DNA of 64,000 nt from Symsagittifera roscoffensis (Eukaryota; Xenacoelomorpha; Acoela; Convolutidae), in contig NC_087069.1 in NCBI RefSeq assembly GCF_963678635.1, positions 48,192,276 through 48,256,275 on the forward strand, written 5' to 3'. A program made the translations under genes and the position numbers. Numbering within the stretch: position 1 is the first letter of the stretch; the number at the start of each line of letters is the position of its first letter. Below are positions 31,478 through 43,096 of the stretch, one piece after another. Below the pieces are notes generated by a model that saw only the letters and a list, made by a program, of their open reading frames with translations, was not told the origin of the DNA and ran no database searches.

Positions 31478-34400
31478 ATGACAGAAAAAAATGAGTTAAA
31501 ATACCGACGATTGATGAATGGTCGAACATCACTAGAAAATGAGCTTTCCGTAGTTCACAGTCGCACAACTGAGAGTTTAGAGGGACCAATTCGGAAAACA
31601 AAAATAAACGCCTTAATTGAATCTTGCAAGAGTATTCTCGAAAAAGCATTAGCTAAAAATGATGAACTTGTGATATTAGCTAATAAAACCGATAACCATA
31701 GCAAATTATTAACGGAGTTGGCTGCATGGTGGGATAGGATAGTTAAAGTTAACGATGAAGTAACTGGTAAGGCTCGCGCTCATATGGAATCTAATCAAGC
31801 TTCAGAGGTCTGCGTCAGTGAAACTAGTCGATCAAAAGTTTCATCAAAATCGGCAAAATCCGGGTCGAGTAAGCAAAGCTCAATGAAATCATTGACCCCC
31901 AGTGAACGCCGCAAAGAGCTGCTCCTAGCGAAGATGAAGCGAGAAGAGTTGGAAAAACAACATGAAGCAACCTTAAGACTGAAACAACAGGAAGCCATCA
32001 TCGAAGAGCAACAGCATTTGATTGAGATGGAACGAAAACAACAAGAAATTAAATTTGAAATTGACCGTAAAGAGCAAGAACATCGTTTACGAATCGAAAA
32101 AAGTCGGCTTGAAATGGAACGATTAAGCGAAGAAAATCGTATTAAAGTAGCTGAAGCAAAAATAGTTGAAACTGAATACCTCGAAGAGTCTGAAATAGAT
32201 CAGCATCTCGAGCTGGCGTCTTCGGTTGATCGTCGTTCTGACAGGGTAAACGATTGGGTTGATCATGCATTAGAAAACCAAAAAGGACCCAAGATAGTTC
32301 CGTCTTTTTCAAAGTTTGAAAACTGTATAAATATAGAAAGTGGTTCGCATCAACACAGAAATGTGTCCACAGCGGAAGCTTCACCTCGGCGATCGTTGCC
32401 GAATCGGACTTTTGATTGTGATCAACAATGTTATCCCTATCAACCAACCGTCTCGTTCAGCGATGGCGATGGAATCAAGCACGCTGTATCCACTAATCCT
32501 GATCACGAAACGCAGTCGTTGCTTATTTCCAATAACGCTACACTTTGCGAAAACAATACATCATCATTTTTTAATCCAACTGGAACAGCAGCTACCAATA
32601 CTCCGGTATGCTGTTACTTCTCTGTACCTCTTCCTTTGTCGTCCATTCAACATACCCCCGTCAACAACTTCAATAACGATTCCCGAGTTGTTGGAAACAT
32701 GCCCGCCATCTCCAATCAATACTCTGGATACACCCCTCATGCCATTGTGTCACAACCACCTGCAAGCTTCACCTCGGCGATCGTTGCCGAATCGGACTTT
32801 TGATTGTGATCAACAATGTTATCCCTATCAACCAACCGTCTCGTTCAGCGATGGCGATGGAATCAAGCACGCTGTATCCACTAATCCTGATCACGAAACG
32901 CAGTCGTTGCTTATTTCCAATAACGCTACACTTTGCGAAAACAATACATCATCATTTTTTAATCCAACTGGAACAGCAGCTACCAATACTCCGGTATGCT
33001 GTTACTTCTCTGTACCTCTTCCTTTGTCGTCCATTCAACATACCCCCGTCAACAACTTCAATAACGATTCCCGAGTTGTTGGAAACATGCCCGCCATCTC
33101 CAATCAATACTCTGGATACACCCCTCATGCCATTGTGTCACAACCACCTGCAAATTTAATCTGCAGAAATCAAAACTTGCTATCACATAACGTGTATAGC
33201 AACCCTGCGTCAGTGAACAATCCGTTTAGCGGACAGTCTGCCGTTATTAGTCAGCCCAATTTGCCACTAATGTCACAGTGGACACCCGCAGTCACCCAAT
33301 CTATCATTGGGGTAACAAGTGATGGTAACACAAACCCATCAGTTGGTGTTTTTTCATCCGTAACGCCAATATCTCAGCAACAATTCCCCCACGTATCAAG
33401 TGGTGGTACCGTTTACTATGGGTTTCCCAATCACGACGCATCGGCTGAAAACACTTATATATATCAGCAGCAACCTTTTGCAGCTGATCCTAGCAACACA
33501 TTGCCGTCGTTGCAACCAGTTCCCCAACCGCAAGCCGTGACACTGAATGACTTAGTCCAAGCTCTGTCAGTCTCAAAGAAGGATCCCCTTCCAGAATGGA
33601 AGCTGGCCCAGTACGATGGCAACCCGCTCCAATGGCACGAATGGTTTGGCCAATTTTGCAGTACTGTAGACGCAGCGTCCCTAAGTGATGATGTGAAGTT
33701 GACTTATTTAAAAACATTAGTCACGGGAAAAGCTAAGTCAGCCATAGCAGAGTTCGCATACAGTGGAAGAATGTATAAAGATGCTCTGAAAACTCTAGAA
33801 AGAAAGTTTGGCCAGCCACAAAATGTAATTACGGCCCACCTTGATAAGTTGTCCAGTTTCCCGCAGCTTCGAATGCACAACTCTGAGAACATCATTAGCT
33901 TCTCGATGACCATTTCAAGTCTAGTGGCTGTCTTTAGGTCTCTTGATTATGAAGAAGATTTGAAAAGCGTCTCTTTGTTAAATCAAGCTCTTTCGAAAAT
34001 TCCAACAAACATGAGAGAATCGTGGTCACTTTTTGTCGTGAAACGTAATTGGTCACGCCCCAACCTAATTTACTTTAACAATTGGTTAAAAGATAAAGCA
34101 GAAGCTCATGAGCAAATGAAAAATATGCCTGGAAAACCCAAAGTCGAAGAGCCATCCAAAACTAAAGCTGTAACGAGAGTTTTTGCCTCGACAAGTACAG
34201 TTGAGAAAAAGTTTCAATATCCTTCTTGTATCCTCTGCAAGGGGAAACATGCCTTGTGGAAGTGTTCTGTGTTTAAGGAGAAAACTCCAACACAACGTGC
34301 GAAATTCTCTGCGGAAAATAAATTGTGCTTCTCCTGCTTACAAGGGAACCACGCATTCCGGCAATGTCCCCGAGCAAAGAAATGCACCAAACCAGGTTGC

Positions 34401-34937
34401 ACTAGCACCCATAGTGTACTTCTCCATGGGGCTGAACGTGTTTTTCCTAGTCGAAATCCCGAAAAAAATGATAGCCATACAAGACCCAACGCTGGTCAAC
34501 CAAGATCTAATGCAGAGCCGGATAAAGCGAGCACAAACGCTGATCGAAAATCATTCAGCAAGAATATACCAAACGCAAGTTCGAATCATGCAGACATTAA
34601 TCCCGTTCCGTTGGATGTAAAATGCGCAATCTCGAACGACCAATCGTCAATCATAACATCGAAAGGGTTACTGCCCATAATCAAGCTCCAAGTTTCCACC
34701 GATTTCCAGAGTGCTGATTGTTTAACATTGTGTGACTCAGCATCTAGTCATTCCTGGATATCGGCTAAATTAGTCAAATGTCTGAATCTCTCAGGAAGAG
34801 ATTTGGATCTCACAGTAAATGGCATTAACACAACGACTGTTGTTAAAACGAAACAAGTTCAGATGAAGGTATCATCTAACTTCGATGGATTCGAATACAT
34901 ATTCGAATTAACCGCATTTGTCAAGGATGAACTTTAA
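31478..34937 (+). pseudogene. BEL gag and protease, disrupted by an internal duplication
   Basis: ATG at 31478 opens a frame with a Lys/Glu-rich coiled coil (31900-32160; RKEQEHRLRIEKSRLEMERL). It runs to 32803, where an exact 388-bp duplication (32376-33151) shifts the frame. In the other frame the protein continues to 34937: Pro/Ser/Asn/Gln-rich linker, the BEL-type capsid domain (PEWKLAQYDGNPLQWHEWF, then KTLVTGKAKSAIAEF), three zinc-knuckle-like motifs (CILCKGKHALWKC, CFSCLQGNHAFRQC, then a Cys/His cluster), and an aspartic protease segment LTLCDSASSHSWIS, with DSA instead of DTG or DSG. It ends at TAA 34935-34937, after which the same frame stays open into the RT part. Confidence 0.9.
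32376..33151 (+). repeat. Exact 388-bp tandem duplication inside BEL gag
   Basis: 32376-32763 and 32764-33151 appear identical by eye, starting AAGCTTCACCTCGGCGATCG and ending CAACCACCTGC. As 388 is not a multiple of three, the second copy is read in a different frame and the gag frame is broken. Identity indicates a very recent event or an assembly error. Confidence 0.95.
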
Positions 34938-36431
34938 GTCGGTACCGATACCGTCAACATCCCTGCATTACAGAGCAAGTATCCGTACCTTGCTCCCATC
35001 AAACCAATTGTGTATAGCTACGCCGATGTAGACTTAATAATTGGTCAAGACTCCTTCCATGCTATTCGGCCTGAGGAGTATTTCAAGAGTGCGGCCGATC
35101 CAAACAAATCGCCCGTCGCGGTTCGCCTTCCAATAGGCTGGGTCTTGAGCGGCCCAATGCCGACATCTACTGGTTTCCTTTCTACTTGTTTCAAGTGCAA
35201 TACGGATGATACCGAACTAGCTTGTCAAATCAAACGCTGGTATGAAATAGAGTCATACGGAGCCTACAAACAGGTCGATTCCCGTTCAGCCGATGACAAA
35301 AGGGCGGCTAAAATGCTTGATTCCTCCACCGTCCACGATGGATCAAGATACGCTGTAGGTATGCTTTGGGCAGAAGAATCTATCATGTTACCAGATAATT
35401 ACTATTCCTCTTTGGTTCAGTTAAAATCGTTGGAAAAACGTTTAGCGAAAGATCCTCACTTAAGGGATCAATACTCAAAAACTATCGAAGATGATTTGAG
35501 TAAAGGATACGTGATTCAAGTTCCTCCCCATAAATTTTCGAACCGCAGCATACGCGAGTGGTATCTTCCTCACCATCCCTTGGTGAACCCAAACAAACCT
35601 GGTAAAGTGAGGCGTGTCCTTAACCGAGCGTCTAAATTCCACGGTACGTCATTGAACAAATCGTTGCTAGTAGGACCCGACCTACTGCATAACCTTGTGT
35701 TCGTTCTCCTCCGTTTTCGTCAACATCATTTTGCCGTATCGGCTGACATTGAAGGGATGTTCCTACAAGTCGGCGTCCTTCCAGAGGACCAACCATCTCT
35801 TCGTTTTCTGTGGCGGGAGGACCCCACAGCCGATGTGGTTGTACACCAGTACACCAGACATATCTTTGGAGCGAGAGATTCGCCAACGTGCGCAAATTAT
35901 GCATTGCAACGGACTGCAATGGATAATCAGGCAATGTTCCCTGACGCAGCGTCCGCAGTTCTAGAGAAATTTTATATGGACGACTACCTTGACTCCTTTG
36001 AGGACCCTGATGTTGCATTTAAAATGAGTCAAGACTTGATTACTCTGTTAGCTCTAGGTGGTTTTAAATTAACTAAGTTCATAAGTAACGTAACTAAAAT
36101 TAATAAAGAGTTAAACCCGACCCAAAGCGCGCCGCAACAGGAAAGTAAAAAAATTGTAACTTGTGGGGATAATTCTTCTCATGTTCTTGGTCTGAAGTGG
36201 GACCATATTGACGACACTTTGGTCGTAAGCCGTGGTGTCAACCGTGAACTTAAAAATTCGATAACACAGCGAACAGTGTTAAGTTTTGTTTCTTCCGTTT
36301 TCGACCCCATAGGTCTCGTAGCGCCCTATACCGTAAGAGCGCGATTATTGTTGAAAGAAATCTGGCGCATTCATGGTCAACAATGGGATGATCAGCTACC
36401 CGTTGATATCACTCTGGTTTGCCATCTCTAG
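34938..36431 (+). pseudogene. BEL reverse transcriptase
   Basis: Directly after an in-frame TAA (34935-34937) the same frame remains open to 36431. It begins with VGTDTVNIPAL and then LIIGQDSFHAIRPEEY, the usual link between BEL protease and RT. The RT core follows with PGKVRRVLNRASKF, AVSADIEGMFLQVGV (first catalytic Asp), HIFGARDSPTCANYAL and FYMDDYLDSFE (the YxDD box, near residue 322 counted from 35010). The thumb region ends at a stop at 36429-36431. The first TAA may be a point mutation or a readthrough site. RNase H continues in a different frame. Confidence 0.92.
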
Positions 36432-36700
36432 GGAAAATGAGTATAAAGCGCAGCTACTTCTCCGCACCAGTCGATTGGGTTGAGTTACACATGTTCGGTG
36501 ACAGCTCAGAAGAAGTTTTTTGTGCTGTAGCTTTTCTTCGCGCCCGTGTGAAAACTTCACTCGAAACACAAGTTGCCTTCGTCTTTGCAAAAGCAAGAGT
36601 GGCGCCCATGAAAGCGCTTTCCATGCCGAAGCTTGAACTGCAGGCCGCGTTACTCGCTACCCGCTTGAAGGAAGATGTCTCAAAGCTCTAACCATTCCTG
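36419..36700 (+). pseudogene. BEL RNase H, N-terminal part (frameshifted)
   Basis: A 90-codon frame contains VELHMFGDSSEEVFCAVAFL, the BEL RNase H strand with the first catalytic Asp, and APMKALSMPKLELQAALLAT with the catalytic Glu. It is in a different frame from the RT before it and from the following piece. At about 36684 one base appears lost, since the downstream frame runs back smoothly into ALTIPVSNTFMW. Confidence 0.88.
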
Positions 36701-38559
36701 TGTCAAACACGTTCATGTGGACTGACAGCACCACTGTGCTCCAGTGGTTAAACTCAGGTAGTAAGCAACCCACGTTCGTGGCAAACCGGATTGGAGAGAT
36801 TCTAGAAAGTACGACCGTAGACCAGTGGTTTCATGTCTTAAGTGGAGACAACCCTGCTGATACGGGAACCAGAGGAATCTCAGCGGAGTCCTTAAAAACA
36901 AGCAGCTGGGTGAACGGGCCAAGTCTGCTGCAAAGTTGCGAGTGGCCTTTCAAGCCGAACATAGAAATACTTAAGAAAATCCGCCTGGCTGGTCCCGCTT
37001 GTGACCTTAATGAAGGCTTACAGCAGGCCTCTAATTTTTCAAACGTTGCACTAAATCAAAAACAACCCATTTTATTTGATTGGGAAAAGTTCAGCTCGTT
37101 TCGTAAACTCCAGCGAGTGGTTGCCTTCATGCTCAGACTTAGTCCGAAACACCGGCACCACCGCACTAAAGTCAAGGAAATAATCGATCCGGTTGAATTA
37201 GAAACCGCCAAACAACGACTTTTGTTGATTTCCCAAAAGGAATCTTTTGAAGCGGAATATTTACTCCTGTCCTGCAACAAAACCGTTAAAAAGTCTAGTC
37301 GTATTGCACAGTATGCACCGTTTATGGGTCCTGCATTCCTCATTCGTTCAACTGGGCGAATTCGCCGCCTAGTTGAAACTGAATATGACACAAAACACCC
37401 CATAATCCTTGATGGAAGGCATTCTTTGGTGAAATTGTTCGTAAGTGATATTCATTATCGCTATCAGCACCAGTTCTTAGACTACCTGCGAGCTGTAATT
37501 CACTTAGAGTTCGCAATCTTGAACCTTCGCTCTTTATTGAAGTCCATTGAAGTCCACTGCCTTATATGTAGGAAGCGCAAAGCCAAAACTGTCACACCTA
37601 TGATGGCAGAGCTTCCAGTTGAAAGGCTTGGTTACCGCCAGCCTCCCTTCACAAACTGTGGTGTTGATTACTTTGGACCCTTTTACGTCTCAATCAGGAG
37701 GAGTTCTGAAAAACGATGGTGCTTCCTTTTTACATGTATGACCACCAGAGCTGTACATATTGAGATTGTCTCATCCATGGACACGAGTTCGTGTGTAATG
37801 GGAATCGAAAGATTCATTGCCCGTCGCGGCACTCCATCAGTCATTTGGTCTGATAACGGCACCAATTTTGTGGGAGCCGAGAAAGAACTCTTAAATTGTA
37901 TTCAGTCGTGGAACGATCAAGCACCCCCAGAGCTGGCGAAAAAGGGTATTAAGTGGAAATTTAACCCTCCGGCAGCCCAGCATCACGGTGGTTCTTGGGA
38001 ACGTCTCGTTCGGTGTTGTAAAAGGGTATTCTACGCAATAATAGGAAGTAGAAAGCTCACTCCCGAAGTCCTTGAAACAACTTTCTGTCTTGTAGAACAA
38101 TCACTGAACGCTCGACCTATAACATCAGTAAGTGCAAGTCCGGATGGTTTCGAGGTGTTAACTCCTAATCATTTTTTGTTAGGCCGAAAAGGTACTAGCT
38201 TTCCTTCTCTCTCTTTCCAGGAGCACTTCGACCATCGAAAGCAATATATCCGAGCGCAAAGCTACGCCAACGCAATTTGGAGTCGTTGGCTGCGAGATTA
38301 TGTGCCAGCGCTGAAAAAACGCAGTAAGTGGCACTCCGATAGTGACGTTATTTTAAAAACAGGGGATTTAGTGTGGATTGTTGACGAACGCAGCCCAAGG
38401 GGACACTACCCTCTTGCTCGTATTAAAACCCTTAATTACGGAAAAGACAACATAGCCCGATCCGCCGTAGTTACCACCCGCTCCGGGGAGCTAACTCGAC
38501 CGGCCGTAAAACTCGCACCCGTTTTTGCTCCTTTGGGCGCGGAAGATGTTCGCGCTTAA
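36700..38559 (+). pseudogene. BEL RNase H C-terminal part and integrase
   Basis: This 619-codon frame has no ATG at its true start, as it continues RNase H: FMWTDSTTVLQWLNSGSKQP with a catalytic Asp. A linker follows, then the integrase zinc-binding region (a HSLV...H...HCLICRKRK pattern) and the DDE core: NCGVDYFGPFYVS (first Asp, near residue 323), IWSDNGTNFVGAEKEL (second, near 384) and HHGGSWERLVR (Glu, near 434). The BEL signature LTPNHFLLGR and a C-terminal domain end it. The frame stops at TAA a few bases inside the 3' LTR. This part of the element is intact and well conserved. Confidence 0.93.
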
Positions 38560-38844
38560 AATAATGACGTCATTATAGCGCGAAAGTGAAAAAGCTAAAA
38601 TTAGATTTGCTTAGACAAAAGGCCTTGAAAACTACTGGTTTGTCCGATTAAGGTCAGTTTGCCATCAAAAATGTTTATAGATTTTTGAGATTGTTGAAAA
38701 ACCGTTTGATAACATGTTAACCGGAAGATGTTTGCCTTATTTTATATTATCTTTATATTGTCATATTATCTGTTTAAATTGCCGATAATTTACAGATGTT
38801 GAACCAGGTTTTTTAGATCTTACAGGATACGAGAGTGCGCCACA
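38547..38844 (+). repeat. BEL/Pao 3' LTR
   Basis: A 298-bp LTR, TGTTCGCGC to GCCACA, differing from the 5' LTR at three sites by eye. It overlaps the last codons of the integrase frame. The preceding bases (GGGCGCGGAAGA) are only a weak polypurine tract. Confidence 0.95.
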
Positions 38845-38849
38845 ACTGT
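38845..38849. repeat. Target-site duplication ACTGT, right side of BEL element
   Basis: Second copy of the 5-bp target sequence at 29026-29030. Beyond it copy A's integrase resumes. Confidence 0.9.
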
Positions 38850-39302
38850 CTGTCATGCATATCTTTTGGTGATCTATCTGCACCATCTCGTGAATTCAGA
38901 CGACTCGATCGATTGTAAAGGAAATCGCAATTTCTTTGGATCCTTGACCTGTTGGCATGACAGACACGCTGTTACCCACTTCTTGCATGCCTTTTTCATT
39001 CCAGGCCACTCAAAGCGCTTCAGGATCCTCTGATACACTGTGTCGATCCCCTGATGGCCCATCTGATCATGTGACCTGAATAATAGCTCTGTCTGATAGA
39101 GTTGCGGCAACACCATCGCGTTATACTTGTATAGGACTTTGTCTTCTTCTCTTCTCTTGCAAGCCACAATCCCGTCCTTGTTCAAATATAACCTCCCCTC
39201 CTTCTGTATGAAGTACTGTCTCAGGATACGGTAACTGTCTTCCTCGAGGTCTCTTTTATCCGGAGAACCATTCTCGATCCACCTTTTCAGGTTGCTTGTC
39301 AT
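38850..39302 (-). pseudogene. Integrase zinc-binding domain, copy A (upstream half before BEL insertion)
   Basis: The minus-strand frame of 142 codons (39302-38874) carries the HHCC zinc-binding domain: LLFRSHDQMGHQGIDTVYQR, FEWPGMKKACKKWVTACLSC and QVKDPKK, with two His and two Cys correctly spaced. Comparison with copy B shows one base missing near 38897: after ESSEF the expected reading shifts, and in the adjacent frame MVQIDHQKI continues up to the BEL insertion. So the gene had, or later gained, a frameshift close to the insertion point. Confidence 0.85.
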
Positions 39303-39306
39303 GCGA

Positions 39307-40189
39307 TCATTTTTCTGCGCACTTAGAAGATCTCGCCTTCAAGTATGTTTTCATGACCCTCGTGTGACTATTCAGCTCATTGGGCTGGTGTGTGTCTTCT
39401 TCCATCTTAACGCACCAAATTTTCGCCAACAGCTGTGTTTCTTGCTCGAACGGCTGAAGATCAGTCCTGACTACCTTTTTTTGTGGCAACAGACTTATCG
39501 AACGTTTCGATACCGATATTGTTTCCAAATCATCCGATGCGTTGTCAAAGACTTTCTCACTTGGTATGAGGTAGCGATCACTATCAGGGTCCTGGTACAT
39601 CTCTCTATCCAGATACCTTGCACGAGTTTCCACTAGTAGTGTGTGGATCGCTAGTTCGGACAGTTCTGATCCCGAGCTCGTGTTCCTGTCTGAGTAGGTG
39701 TCAATTCCTGAGTTTTGGGAGTTGTCATCTGTTGAAGAGGTCGTGATGGAGTCTGCACCCTCCTCCAGATCATGTCTGTGCCTTCTTCGCATCCATCTGA
39801 ACTCCCCGGAAAAAATTTTGTTCCCCAGGTCCTGTTTTTCATCAGGAACTTCTTCATCTATCTCAGACTCCCAGGACAAACTTTCTTGTCCCGAGTGTTT
39901 TTCTTGTGATCGCTGGCTCTTCTCATCTTGCACAGCTCGCGGACAAACAATCTTGCACCAAGTTTCGTTCTACCTATAACCCTTCTTCATCCTGGTCCAC
40001 AAAGGTAACAGTTTTCCTTCGCGTATTGTTCCCTTGTTCTTTCCGTCCGTACGAAGTACTGGTTAAAACCTCATGTGGTATTGAGGATACTAGTTGCTGA
40101 ACTATTCTACTACAATCCCTCTCGTTCTCTTCGTGTTGTCGTCTGGATGGCATGATCTTCACCTTCTCCCTAACTGTTAGTGATGCCAC
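39307..40189 (-). pseudogene. Linker between RNase H and integrase, copy A
   Basis: Frames 40189-39974 and 39933-39307 encode a long charged linker, Glu/Asp/Ser-rich with a basic start (VREKVKIMPSRRQHEENER). Such long tethers before the integrase are uncommon in gypsy elements. Copy B has the matching linker at 55770-56526, with the shared pattern of an acidic, Tyr/Asp-rich end (for example RYLDREMYQDPDSDRYLIPS in A and RDRELQKDPSSGTYNSDEQE in B). No enzymatic motif is visible. Confidence 0.6.
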
Positions 40190-41184
40190 TGCTGCCGTCC
40201 ACTGCTGCCGTCGGGGTCATCTCTGGTCAGTTCTTTTTCTAACAATCCACCCAGCATCCGCATCACTTGCGGTGTGACCTGCACCGTTTTATCCAATAAT
40301 GAGAGGCTGTTTAAGTTCATGCGAGAGATTTCTTGCTGGACCAGGTTTGAGCACAGCAACAGATCCAAGGGGACCGGGTCCTCCTTGCATAGGATCTTTA
40401 TCGGGGCTGCTTTCTCTACAAGTAACTCAGGGTGTCCTGGAATTTGATGTCCAGACTTGTCCAACCATCTCGTTAAGGGAAGTGCTTCATACGTTTCTTT
40501 GTCCAGAAACGAGAATCCCTCCTTTATTTTTGCCTCATTGGCTTGCTTCTGCTCCAATCTTTCATAGAAATCAGTTTTCTTACTGAGGCTGTCAGCATTC
40601 TGGTGTTTATCACGCATCCTGTGTTCGATTAACATATGGTAGCCATCCAATCTTACTATCCATCTACCAATATAACTCTGATCCATCGAGTAGATCTTCA
40701 AACATGATAACGCTCTGTTGTCTACGCGTAACTTAAAGGGAGCGCTCCCCAAGTATGCGCGGTGTTTTTCCACAAATGTGACTACTGCAAACATTTTTGC
40801 TTTTGGTGCACCATATTTCATCTCAGTGTCACTCAAGACCTTGCTGCCGTATGCAATGGGACGGAGAACCATTCTTCCATTCCATTCTTGCTCCTGATGC
40901 AATATTCCTGAGATGGCTACTAACGATGCGTCTGTGTCAAGAACATTCGTGCCCTTTTCTGTAGGCATGCCTAGCACTGGCGCTTCGCACAGTTCCCGCT
41001 TTATGTTCTCGAAGGCAACTTGTGCTTCATCGTTCCATTCGAAATTTTTCCCTTTGTTGCGCATCAGCTTCTGCATCGGATACACCTTATCCTCATATCC
41101 TTTTATGAACTCCCGGTAGTAGTTGGCAAACCCTAGGAAGCTCAGGAGCTGTGTGTCCGTTCTGGGGGCTTTACATGTCAACAC
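40177..41184 (-). pseudogene. RT thumb/connection and RNase H, copy A
   Basis: The 335-codon frame begins LLSFLGFANYYREFIKGYED, the standard gypsy RT-to-RNase H connection, then RNase H: NVLDTDASLVAISGILHQEQ (catalytic Asp), KYGAPKAKMFAVVTFVEKHR, FKLRVDNRALSCL (Asp) and KHQNADSLSKKTDF (Asp). In the second block the catalytic Glu normally precedes the hydrophobic pair plus Ala; here the position is Lys. The frame equals that of the RT piece upstream but is separated by an in-frame TAA at 41197-41199. The remaining C-terminal part is a linker. Confidence 0.85.
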
Positions 41185-41196
41185 TGTTTCTACTGC

Positions 41197-41960
41197 TTAC
41201 GAGTCCAGCCTCACACCATGCCTGTCCACCATTCTTCCCAGGTACTTGATTGAATCCCTAGGGATTTCACATTTCGATGGTTTGCACTTAGAGCCTGCTC
41301 TTTTCATGCATCCAAAGACCTCATCGAGCCGATCAATGTGGTCATCCAGGGTTGGTGTCGCTATGACCACGTCGTCCACGTAACACATCACGAGATTCCC
41401 GTACTTCTTGGTCCCAATCGTCAAAGTCTGAGCCATTAGTCTTTGAAAAGTGGTCGTTGCATTGCACAAGCCGAAGGGCATCCTCTTCCATTGGTACAAC
41501 CCTAATTCACACGCGAATCCGGTTTTCTCTCCACCCTTCTTTCGCAGAGGGACCTGCCAGAAGGCCGAACCCAAGTCCAATGTTGTGAAGAACTTGGCAT
41601 CACCAAGTTTGGAGAGGCTCTCGTCTATTCGCGGTATCGGGTACGCATCTTTTATCGTTACCGCGTTTAAGTAACGAAAGTCGCAACAAAACCTAAGCTG
41701 CCCCCTTTCTTTTTTGCCATTACTAACCCGCAAGCCCGTGGCGATTTTGAGGGTTCTATCATTACGTATTCTAGCAACATTTTTATTTCCGCTCGAAACG
41801 CTTCCGAATTGTGTGGCATCATTCGTTTCGCGCCTTCTCTGTGCGGAACGGCACCTTCTTCCAGTTCAATGTCGTGTTCGACGAAGTTACAGCAACCGAT
41901 ATCCGCCTTATGTCTTGAAAATACATCCGCGTTCCGATTTAAGACGTCCCGCAATCTTTC
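41197..41960 (-). pseudogene. Reverse transcriptase fingers and palm, copy A
   Basis: Two frames are joined by a frameshift near 41700. 41954-41667 gives CCNFVEHDIELEEGAVPHRE and a LLEYVMIEPSKSP segment. 41733-41197 (178 codons) gives LRFCCDFRYLNAVTIKDAYP, FFTTLDLGSAFWQVPL (first catalytic Asp), a RMPFGLCNATTTFQRLM block and VMCYVDDVVIATP (YVDD, residues 118-121 of that frame). These are the canonical blocks of a Ty3/gypsy RT. A TAA ends the frame where copy-internal comparison expects a Glu codon. The enzyme is inactivated by these breaks, though catalytic residues survive. Confidence 0.92.
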
Positions 41961-41970
41961 GAAATCTCAC

Positions 41971-42339
41971 TCACCTATTTTCCCTTTTAAATGTTCTATC
42001 TCTGACGAAACCGGTTTCTAGTTCATATGAAGAGGGGCGTTCCGGAAAATTCGAGCAGCTCGATAAGCCGTCGTCCGTTTCGGATTTCATTGAAAAAAAT
42101 TTATGAATAGATTTCATTTCATTAATCCTCTTTAAAATTTTTTCTTTATTGGCATGATAAGCACAGTCTTTCACACTATGTTTCTTCAAGTTTTGTGTCT
42201 CCTCATAGTCGGTCCTCATCGGCCAAGCGTAACCAAGCTTTTTTCCACGCTGGATTGAAACCGTGGTGTCTAGTGTGTTCAATAACACACTGACACACAG
42301 TCCGTTTCGCGTTACCGAGAAGCTCCGGCCTAAAATCAC
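41971..42339 (-). pseudogene. Protease-to-RT linker domain, copy A
   Basis: This 122-codon piece has a beta-rich start, ILGRSFSVTRNGLCVSVLLN, then TVSIQRGKKLGYAWPM, and an acidic Ser/Lys-rich tail. Copy B has the same segment at about 54930-55180 (VLGRSFSITKSGLCVSVLLN). It is a conserved part of this family's pol between protease and RT. Between this piece and the protease (42340-42461) frames are broken by stops. Confidence 0.7.
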
Positions 42340-42461
42340 CGAACTCTGACTATTTAGATTCGGTACTAAGCAAACCTGTTTACTGTCGCGTTACGAAATT
42401 AAATTTCTCATTCTAAAAATTGCCACCACAGCCTCTCCTGGCTGTAGTTTCACTTTTCTAT

Positions 42462-43076
42462 CTAAAAAATTGGTACCTTGTTTTTGTCTGTTATTATCCT
42501 ATTAATTGATTTCTTAACATACTTCCGGTCCCGGTTTCTAATCCGTATCAGACCGTTGTTCAAGTCAATCATCACGTCAAAATTCTTGACGAAATCTCTG
42601 CCCAAGATGACTTGGTCGGCGTCGTCCAAATTCTCTACCACCAGGAAGCTCATCCAAAGATCCCGTCCTCCCATGTGGAGAACCGTTATTGGTGTTCTTC
42701 CGGCTACGTAGATCGCTCTTCGATTGGCGGCGGCCAGTCGGAGATTCGTTGGAATCAGATCTTCCTTCGTGAAGCCCATTCTTTCCCATGTTTTTTTCGG
42801 CATCACACTCACTACCACTCCTGTGTCCAGAAGCCCTGTGACTCCGATTTTCTTTCCGTTGGTGTCGAGCAGATGTGCGGTCACATCTGCTTCATACCCA
42901 ATATGTACTGCATCTTGTTCCATCATGGCGTCCTGGCCTATCCTGCGTACTTTGAGTTCCTCCTCACCCAAATGGATCTGCCCTATTTGGTCACTATCTG
43001 TTGTTACATAAGTCCTAGTGTAGACACTGATTCCATCCACGTTCAGCATCACGTGATACGGCCCATAGACTTCCAC
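42462..43076 (-). pseudogene. Aspartic protease region, copy A
   Basis: This 204-codon frame has an N-terminal beta-rich segment and the retropepsin active site GVTGLLDTGVVVSVMP (Asp-Thr-Gly at residues 84-86), followed by the flap region and a VILGRDFVKNFDVMIDL strand near the C terminus, which fits the 'ILGxDFL' block of gypsy proteases. It ends close to a Lys-rich linker. Copy B's protease shows the same blocks. The frame differs from the gag-like frame upstream. Confidence 0.85.
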
Positions 43077-43096
43077 GTAGCGTCCATGAAAATTCT

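Larger units (their letters stand above)
29031..38844 (+). mobile_element. BEL/Pao LTR retrotransposon nested in gypsy copy A
   Basis: This 9.8-kb element has paired 298-bp LTRs, a 5-bp target duplication, an extra ORF in the leader, a gag with the BEL-type capsid domain and zinc knuckles, an Asp protease, RT, RNase H and integrase in BEL/Pao order. It is inserted in the integrase gene of copy A in the opposite orientation. LTR divergence of about 1% suggests a fairly recent insertion, but coding capacity is lost: a 388-bp duplication in gag, an in-frame stop before RT, and frameshifts around RNase H. Confidence 0.95.

Noticed and set aside
32340..32760. N-terminal part of the plus-strand frame 32340-34937 as an authentic BEL protein start
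   Set aside because: This part is duplication copy 1 read in the wrong frame; the real protein enters this frame only from the second copy after 32764.
34935..34937. Programmed stop-codon readthrough between BEL protease and RT
   Set aside because: The stop is in frame and could be read through, but the element has several other disabling mutations and no readthrough context or downstream structure is evident, so a point mutation is simpler.
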